64,000 bases of DNA from Branchiostoma belcheri (Eukaryota > Chordata > Leptocardii > Amphioxiformes > Branchiostomatidae). This document shows positions 58,401 through 64,000 of this stretch, piece after piece. How positions within the stretch are numbered: position 1 is the stretch's first letter; each line of letters starts with the position of its first letter. The notes beneath the pieces are model-generated. The model saw only the letters and a program-made list of their open reading frames with translations, was not told the origin of the DNA and did no database searches. The stretch covers positions 928,955-992,954 of the forward strand of contig NW_017804242.1 in assembly GCF_001625305.1 (NCBI RefSeq). The letters are read 5' to 3'. The translations under genes were made by a program, and so were the position numbers.

Positions 58401-59770
58401 TTGTCTAAAGCTTTCTACTGATGATGCCCCAACTGTGCTTGGTGGCAACGACTTCCGCACTACAATAGTTCTTGGAAAATAAGAGTTTTTGAACACCTCA
58501 ATTGGTTGATAAGTCTGATATTTTAAGTCATGACTGTTTCTTGTTACAGGCCGACGTTGCCAGAATGGATGGATTGAATACAACAAGCACTGCTACAAGT
58601 TGATGAGGGACAAAGTCAAATGGTCTACTGCAAACTCACGATGTAAGCAGCATGGTGCAAATCTGGCCTCCGTCCAAAGCCGAGAGGAGAACGACTTCAT
58701 TGCAATGCTCATCACAAATGGTGGGTAACAATATCGATAATATGATTAAATGATATGAGCAAAGATATTTTGGATGAGGAAATATTTCTGATACTAACAT
58801 TTACTGCCATTTCTTGGCACATTGTAGCCATCATTGCATACTTGAAGCATTTGAAAACAAGGTTCGTGAGGCGTTTACTTTGGATACTGGCCATAAAAGC
58901 CTATACAAAACAAGCAATCGTTTTCACATGTTTGTCTCACAGATATCAGTATGCTACTGGATAGGATTGATTCAACTTACTACATTATAAAAAAATGACT
59001 AGAAATTTGACAGGCTGTCGCGGTGTGTCACAAGACCAAACCATTATAAGAACTAAATGCGTCTTTTAACAGTTGCCAAAAGCAGTTCCCCGATGGCTAA
59101 CAATGCTTTACGTTACCACTGTATTTATACGCATGAATGAACTGCCTCATAAGTGACAGACAAATTATGTTTATTCCAGCCCCGAAAGGTACAGTTCGAC
59201 ATTTGGTCTGGTTCGGATTGTGTCGCGGCAAGGGAGGATTTTCGTGGACGGATAGGTCGGACTTGACCTACACAAACTGGGCTCCGGGTGAGCCTAACAA
59301 TAAGGCTTGGCTGTCATTTGGCCAGGGAGAGCACTGTGGTGCTATGTACAGCAAGGTGAGATCAGTTGTTTCTCTTTTCATAAGTCCACAGCAAGTAGAT
59401 TTTATGGATGCCATCCTCCTCAGACTCCAAATCTAATGCGATAGGGCGAATTAAAACAAGGCCCATTTTCGGTATGTTGACCACTGGCAACAATTTCCAA
59501 TCCCCAAATCAGGCGAAAGTTAATACGCGCGCTAATGTCATCCATAAAAATTACTTGCTGTGGCCTGACCTCCAAGTACACGGGGTTTGTTTTCTATGGT
59601 TCTGCTTGTTCGCCCGTGGCCTTACATGACACTGTGTAACCTTTCGTTGTATGTATCATTTTCAACAGGACGACCGTAGTTTTTGGGTAGGCGCAAGCGG
59701 TAAAAAAGGACAGTGGGATGACAACAAATGCTACACTGGGCTTCCCTACGTTTGCAAGAGGCCAAAGTGA
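52425..59770 (+). CDS. Type II membrane protein: ~10 EGF repeats plus C-type lectin domain
   Basis: Exons: 52425-52621, 53102-53157, 53877-54010, 54686-54935, EGF exons 55116-55235, 55323-55433, 55551-55667, 56070-56185, 56385-56495, 56952-57062, 57176-57286, 57391-57501, 57663-57773, 57993-58103, then lectin exons 58550-58720, 59180-59355, 59669-59770. The N-terminus is cytoplasmic with a class II SH3-ligand motif (PPPLPRR). Exon 3 has a basic stretch (KLWNKMKS) followed by about 22 hydrophobic residues, predicting an N-in signal anchor. The EGF units are nearly identical ([23 protein letters not shown] core); several begin D-I-[ND]-E-C, a calcium-binding EGF signature. The lectin domain runs from [15 protein letters not shown] to YVCKRPK, with an EPN sugar-specificity motif and WDD in place of WND. 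All EGF introns are phase 1. The first exon is uncertain: an upstream exon may exist. Confidence 0.82.
52591..52918 (+). repeat. Duplicated exon 1 end and intron start of EGF-lectin gene
   Basis: The exon 1 end, donor and about 100 bp of intron (from 52591) recur from 52791, exactly 200 bp away. The copy reads GAGAGTCGCATTCCGACACG and keeps CCTACACAAAGTAAAA, so a second donor is available. Confidence 0.88.
53296..53372 (+). mobile_element. SINE tRNA-head fragment
   Basis: GGGTCGTGTGGCGTGGCGGC...GGGTTCGAGTCCTGAGTC, matching the 36027 SINE head without its body. Confidence 0.65.
54025..54290 (-). mobile_element. LINE 3' fragment
   Basis: Contains ACCGCCCTTCAACGTAGCAC, CGCAGGCACGCGGCGCGGCG and TTACACCGAACGGCTTGTTA, and beyond these the complement of an ORF2 C-terminus. 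In the intron after the transmembrane exon. Confidence 0.7.
55725..55940 (+). mobile_element. LINE 3' end between EGF exons 3 and 4
   Basis: Encodes [19 protein letters not shown]...FKSRVNKYL and a stop, then a 3' UTR with GAGCCTTGTTTTGAGGTGAA and an A-rich tail. A different LINE family from the 38415 copy. Confidence 0.8.
56070..56185 (+). pseudogene. Frameshifted fourth EGF exon
   Basis: This exon is 116 nt, while its closest relative (55551-55667) is 117 nt. The lost base is near the end: the segment reads GGACTAACTGCCAGCAAG where sister exons read GGACAGAACTGTCAGCAAG. The frame is lost just before the last EGF cysteine. Acceptor and donor are intact. Because all EGF exons are phase 1-1, skipping it leaves an open frame of 699 residues. 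Confidence 0.75.
57155..57175 (+). promoter_or_regulatory. Alternative in-frame acceptor for EGF exon 7
   Basis: Two acceptors, ...CATAG (exon from 57155) and ...CGCAG (exon from 57176), are 21 nt apart. Both keep frame; the first would add seven residues (EINDDNA) before the EGF domain. Confidence 0.5.
57870..57930 (+). repeat. (ACTC)n microsatellite
   Basis: About 15 CTCA/ACTC units in the intron before EGF exon 10, the same motif as at 20565-20660. Confidence 0.95.
58290..58545 (-). mobile_element. LINE 3' fragment before the lectin exons
   Basis: GCAGGCACGCGGCGCAGCAG...TACCGAACGACTTGTTAAAC and the minus-strand peptide [20 protein letters not shown] match the family at 38415-38850. Confidence 0.75.
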
Positions 59771-59781
59771 TACGGTCTGTG

Positions 59782-60271
59782 AGTATGTAATCCATTCCTG
59801 ATCTAAGGAAAGAAATCTAACCCAAGAAACACACAAACTTTGAGGAACTAGTTGGACCAAGGGAAACAGAATTTGAAAACGTAAAAAAAGTAAGGTGTCT
59901 GTGCTGTAAAGGTGTAGAAGAATAATGCTCTGGTTGGCCAAGTACTGAGTATGTAATCCATTCCTGGTCTAAGGAAAGAAATCTAACCTAAGAAACACAA
60001 ACTTTGAGGAAGTCCCTAGTTGGACCAAGGGAAACAGAATTTGAAAACGTAAAAAAAGTAAGATGTCCGTGCTGTAAAGGTGTAGAAGAATAATGCTCTG
60101 GTTGGCTAAGTATGTAATCCATTCCTGGTCTAAGGAAAGAAATCTAACCCAAGAAACACACAAACTTTGAGGGAATTCCTAGTTGGACCAAGGGAAACAG
60201 AATTTGAAAACGTAAAAAAAGTAAGGTGTCTGTGCTGTAAAGGTGTAGAGGAATAATGCTCTGGTTGACTA
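59782..60271 (+). repeat. Three-copy tandem repeat (~161-166 bp)
   Basis: Units open with AGTATGTAATCCATTCCTG at 59782, 59948 and 60109 and include TTGGACCAAGGGAAACAGAA. The array starts 12 bp after the lectin gene stop, so it probably forms part of its 3' UTR. Confidence 0.92.
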
Positions 60272-60356
60272 TGTGTGACAGGGGGTTAACTCCCAACCAT
60301 TGGTCTGGAGAAGGTCGATAGGCCATGGTCGGCTTAACATTACCATCTTTAAATGA

Positions 60357-61532
60357 CTGTTTGGAAATTGAAATAGACTCAAGTTCCATAGCTTATTGCG
60401 GAACATTTTATCATTCAAGTTACTTCAGAATGTATAATTGTGAGACTGAAACTTTGTTGTAATGGCCAGGTCGAACCATAGCATTAGTGGTGACTTGCTT
60501 ATATTACTATAATTACTAATTAGACATGTAGCTCACACTACTAGTGCATGGTAAGATGGGGAACTGGATTATTGACACAACAGAAGTAAAGAAAAGAAAA
60601 GTAAAATATAAAACAAAAAAAGCAGAGTCAGAAAGTGCAGGTATTGGCCCACACAGAATGATATGCAGAGTCTGGTGATCTAGTGTTTGCTTGTGTCAGA
60701 GTCAAACTTTCATCTGCCCCAAATGGACGCTGAAAAATGACAAAATCGTACTTAACCCTCAAACACCCGAACTGTTTGGAAATTGAAATAGACTCAAGTT
60801 AAGTTCCCTAGCTTGTTGGTGAGCATTTATCATTCAAGTTACTTCAGAATTTATAACTGTGAGACTGAAACTTCGTAATAATGGCCAGGTCGAACTATAG
60901 CATTAGTGGTGACTTGCTTATATTACTATTACTAATTAGACATGTAGCTCACACTACTAGTGCATGGTAAGATGGGGAACTGGACTATTGACACAACAGA
61001 AGTAAAGAAAAGAAAAGTAAAGTAAAATATAAAACAAAAAAAGCAGAGTCAGAAAGTGCAGGTATTGGCAGAATGATATGCAGAGTCTGGTGATCTAGTG
61101 TTTGCTTGTGTCAGAGTCAAACTTTCATCTGCCCCAAATGGACGCTGAAAAATGACAAAATCGTACTTAACCCTCAAACGCCCGAACTGTTTGGAAATTG
61201 AAATAGACTCAAGTTCCCTAGCTTATTGCGGAACATTTTATCATTCAAGTTACTTCAGAATGTATAAATGTGAGACTGAAACTTCGTTGTAATGGCGAGG
61301 TCGAACTATAGCATTAGTGGTGACTTGCTTATATTACTATTACTAATTAGACATGTAGCTCACTACTAGTGGCAAGATGTAAAACTGGATTATTGACACA
61401 ACAGAAGTACAGGGTTGGGCCCACACAGAATGATATGCAGAGTCTGGTGATCTCTTGTTTGCTTGTGTCAGAGTCAAACTTTCATTTGCTCCAAATGGAC
61501 GCTGAAAAATTACAAAGTCGTACTTAAACTGT
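60357..61532 (+). repeat. Three-copy tandem repeat (~415 bp)
   Basis: Units begin CTGTTTGGAAATTGAAATAG at 60357, 60772 and 61187. The third is shortened by a deletion of the GAAAAG/AAAACAAAA segment. Units are over 90% identical by eye. No open frame. Confidence 0.92.
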
Positions 61533-62879
61533 AAGGAAAAGTTTCATTATCTGAACATGCCAGTGAGGTCCAAACTTTTTTTCATATCATATTTGACATA
61601 AACGTTAATATATGTTTCTATTCAATACAATGCTATATTTACAAATCACTTTTACGTCTTATAGAATTGTTACATTCTGCTGACTTTTAAAAGGGTTGAA
61701 AAGGGAGATACAGCTCTTCATTACAATGTTTTACCATAGATCCATTGTAGAATGTGTGCGACTGATGCATTGATTCTTCACTTGAAGAATCTCAATTTAC
61801 TTTAACAAGGATCTATTCACCAAGTATGGAAAATCAAGTCCCAACGATGTACATATACATGTATGAAGAGTACATTCAGGCTACAAATGATCATTTAGAA
61901 GCCAAGAAAAACATTCAGAGATACAGACATCCCGATGAAATGGAACAAAACTGACTGTAAAGCTTACAGCAACAGGCTATGATGATGGAAATGACTTGTT
62001 GACTGAATCCATACACCTTATACAATGTATAAGTTTGCCAACTTCCTAACTAGCTGGAAACGTTGTTTAAATTTTAATATGATGGAAGACATAAATTGAG
62101 AAAACTTGGAATGACTTATCAATGCCATCTCCTTCTCACAGGTTTTTGAGATTTTGGTTGAGACAAAAATATCACCTGCACAGAGTTGAAGGGTCTACAA
62201 TGGTCCAAGTACAAGAGGAATCTAGAGAAATACAAATGTACATGGTGCATGTAGTTACACTTGTAAACTGTCTTCACTTTGAAAAGGCTTGAAAGATCGG
62301 TGTTTTAGATGATATGGTAAACAAAAAAGATGATCTGAATACAAGGCATTTCACAGCACATTAAAATGTTTGTGTATCTTATTTGTTTGTTTTGCATTAC
62401 TGGTAGGCTGATTTTATAGGTAGGTGTAACACACAAGTTTTGTACAATAACTACGAGCTGCATAAGACCAGACTGTAAGTTTTGATACACTCACACCAGT
62501 ATAGACCCCTTCTCTTTTCAATTGTGGTGGTATTTTTGATATGCTCTGAACTGGTCCAAAGATCTGAAAAAATGTAACAAAAGATTTATTATATAACCTC
62601 AATAGAAAACTAATATTACACTGGGCTACAAAAAAATATATGATATATGGACCAAATGTACTGCAAATGAATGGATGGATGGATGGATGAAAAGATCGGA
62701 TGGATGGATTAAAGGATGAATGGAAGGGAGGAAATATGACTGACTGAATGACGTATGCCATATGGTTCACAAATTCCAGTTCTTTGCATAAAACATGGAA
62801 ATAAAACCTTGAGTACACCACACACTACACAAAAAAACACTGATTTTTTAATAGAGGAACATTGGGCGTTGTTCCTGTG
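61533..62879. other. Intergenic stretch with no recognised gene
   Basis: AT-rich, unique-looking sequence with a short GGAT microsatellite (about 62673-62690). I see no exon or clear element. Confidence 0.5.
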
Positions 62880-63167
62880 TTTGTTGGCTCACCCTTTCGG
62901 AGAAATTTCCAGTCGCAATATTTGCCTACGTATGCATCAACACCGCACTGCTTAACAGCGGGCAATGATTCAACTTCAACATTAGTATAAGTGTCCAGTT
63001 GGTGAAGATATTGGAACTTATAAGTAATCACTCCAGGAATGAAGATGCGAGAAGTGCTGGGATATGAACTGTATTCTTGTCAGAACATGTGCAGTCCGTG
63101 ACCTCTGACCGGACTGGTCCAATAGTTTGTGGGGGTGTATATTGTATCCTTACACGCTTCCCCCCTA
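62880..63167 (-). mobile_element. Probable 3' LTR and polypurine tract of the Gypsy element
   Basis: On the minus strand, TAGGGGGGAAGCG (63167-63155) is a polypurine tract immediately followed by TGTAAGGATAC at 63154, a good LTR start. The distal LTR end is unclear; an ACA near 62880 is one candidate. No target duplication could be confirmed. Confidence 0.5.
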
Positions 63168-63570
63168 TGTAGAAGAACTTAACTTCTCCTGAAGTTAACG
63201 ATACATAACGTGGTGAATATATCAACTATGTAACATTGTTGGAACGACTAATTAACTACAGAATATACTGACGAATAACAATAATGGGATAACGAAACAA
63301 CAAGAAAAATATATAACGTTAGGTATATATGTAGTTGTATAGAACTGTTCAGTTCTGCAGGCTGGTTGGTCCAGTTCTGCCCACTAATAGTCAAGTTCGG
63401 CAGAAGGACTGGTCTGCGGGTAATCCCATGGGTCCGCAACGCAGTAATATGTCCTGCACAGTCATGTGTCTGCGGGTAATCCCATGAACCTCCGCAACGC
63501 AGCAATATGTCCTGCAAAGACCCTTGTCCATCAAGGGGTGAATACATGTGGAGCTGGATGAAGGGCGGTG

Positions 63571-63999
63571 TCAGTCCCTAACAGCCACAAAGTCGTCGTA
63601 TCGGGACGGTGGTCGCACCCGACGACCTCTTCTCGTTGTCACACCAGTCCCCTGGGACGGCGGGTTGGAGGCGTCACGCTGATTCGCCGCTGGTGACGGC
63701 GGGTTGGAGGTGTCACGCTGATTCGTCGCTGGTGCGGCCCGCAAGTTCACAGCATGATCCCGCTGAGGTAGGGTATGGCATTTTTTTAGCCTATTGTAAT
63801 GGACTATTTGTTTTCGGCCCTTGGTGTCTTGGATCCGATACGTGACGCCTGGTTCACCGTCTTGGAGGAGCCGCTCTATGACAGTGTAAGGCCCCTTCCA
63901 TTTGGGCTTCAGCTTCTGTCGTACGGTAGTGGGATCGTGGAGCCATACCCGTTCGCCAGCCTGATAGGGCTTGTGCGAGACGTCGACGTCGTAGGCCAA
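63571..63999 (-). mobile_element. Ty3/Gypsy retrotransposon: C-terminal end of pol (integrase)
   Basis: The minus-strand frame runs off the right edge and ends in a stop at 63571. It contains the GPY/F-type module of gypsy integrases (PKWKGPYTVIERL ... GVTYRIQ) followed by a basic, proline-rich tail ending in PPSRYDDFV. Only the C-terminal part is in the window. About 415 bp of noncoding sequence, including a two-copy repeat at 63415-63515, separates it from the LTR. Confidence 0.85.
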
Positions 64000-64000
64000 C

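Noticed and set aside
59594-60389. Repeated minus-strand frames with FLRFQILFPLVQL
   Set aside because: One noncoding tandem unit read three times; the frame overlaps the lectin exon in antisense.

Overview
The window is animal (metazoan) nuclear DNA, most likely from a lancelet (Branchiostoma). All real genes are broken into short GT-AG exons, which I joined by checking splice sites and codon phase by eye. Three genes are recognisable orthologues of vertebrate genes (CCDC171, FAM32A, CCBE1). A fibrinogen-domain gene and an EGF/C-type-lectin gene are of types expanded in lancelets. The introns are crowded with short fold-back transposons, tRNA-derived SINEs and LINE 3' ends. No database search was run; family names rest on remembered protein sequences, and the species is an inference.

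Layout: (1) 0.3-13.7 kb, minus strand: CCDC171, 20 coding exons plus a 5' UTR exon, with the C-terminal part beyond the left edge. (2) 13.69-13.80 kb: a compact bidirectional promoter shared with FAM32A. (3) 13.8-15.6 kb, plus: FAM32A, complete. (4) 17.2-26.9 kb, minus: CCBE1, ten coding exons, complete except for a 20-N gap that looks like a negative gap; a tRNA-Val(CAC) gene lies in its third intron. (5) 27.3-29.05 kb: a telomere-like array with 24-bp higher-order structure, and a 13 x 50-bp array that is the amplified tail of a LINE. (6) 30.0-43.6 kb, plus: two tandem paralogous genes ('A' and 'B') for secreted, probably helical proteins that I do not recognise. Exons 2-7 have identical sizes in both genes (111, 75, 90, 105, 75, 93 nt), and exons 2-4 resemble exons 5-7, so the gene grew by exon-triplet duplication and then by gene duplication. 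(7) 44.2-49.1 kb, minus: a secreted coiled-coil/fibrinogen-domain protein convergent with gene B, with eight 13-bp units carrying an ERR/NR5A-like half-site just after its stop codon. (8) 52.4-59.8 kb, plus: a type II membrane protein with about ten near-identical EGF exons and a C-terminal C-type lectin domain; one EGF exon is frameshifted by 1 bp. (9) 59.8-61.5 kb: two three-copy tandem arrays. (10) 62.9-64.0 kb, minus: the 3' end of a Ty3/Gypsy retrotransposon.

Themes: gene B and its surroundings carry a cluster of Mutator-like fold-back elements with 9-bp target duplications. Two Helitron-like elements share a body, but each has its own private inverted repeat. At least six places show a small local duplication of exon sequence, usually with its splice site, in the neighbouring intron. 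The genes do not form an obvious pathway; CCBE1, genes A/B and the fibrinogen protein are secreted, and the EGF-lectin protein is predicted to be on the cell surface.
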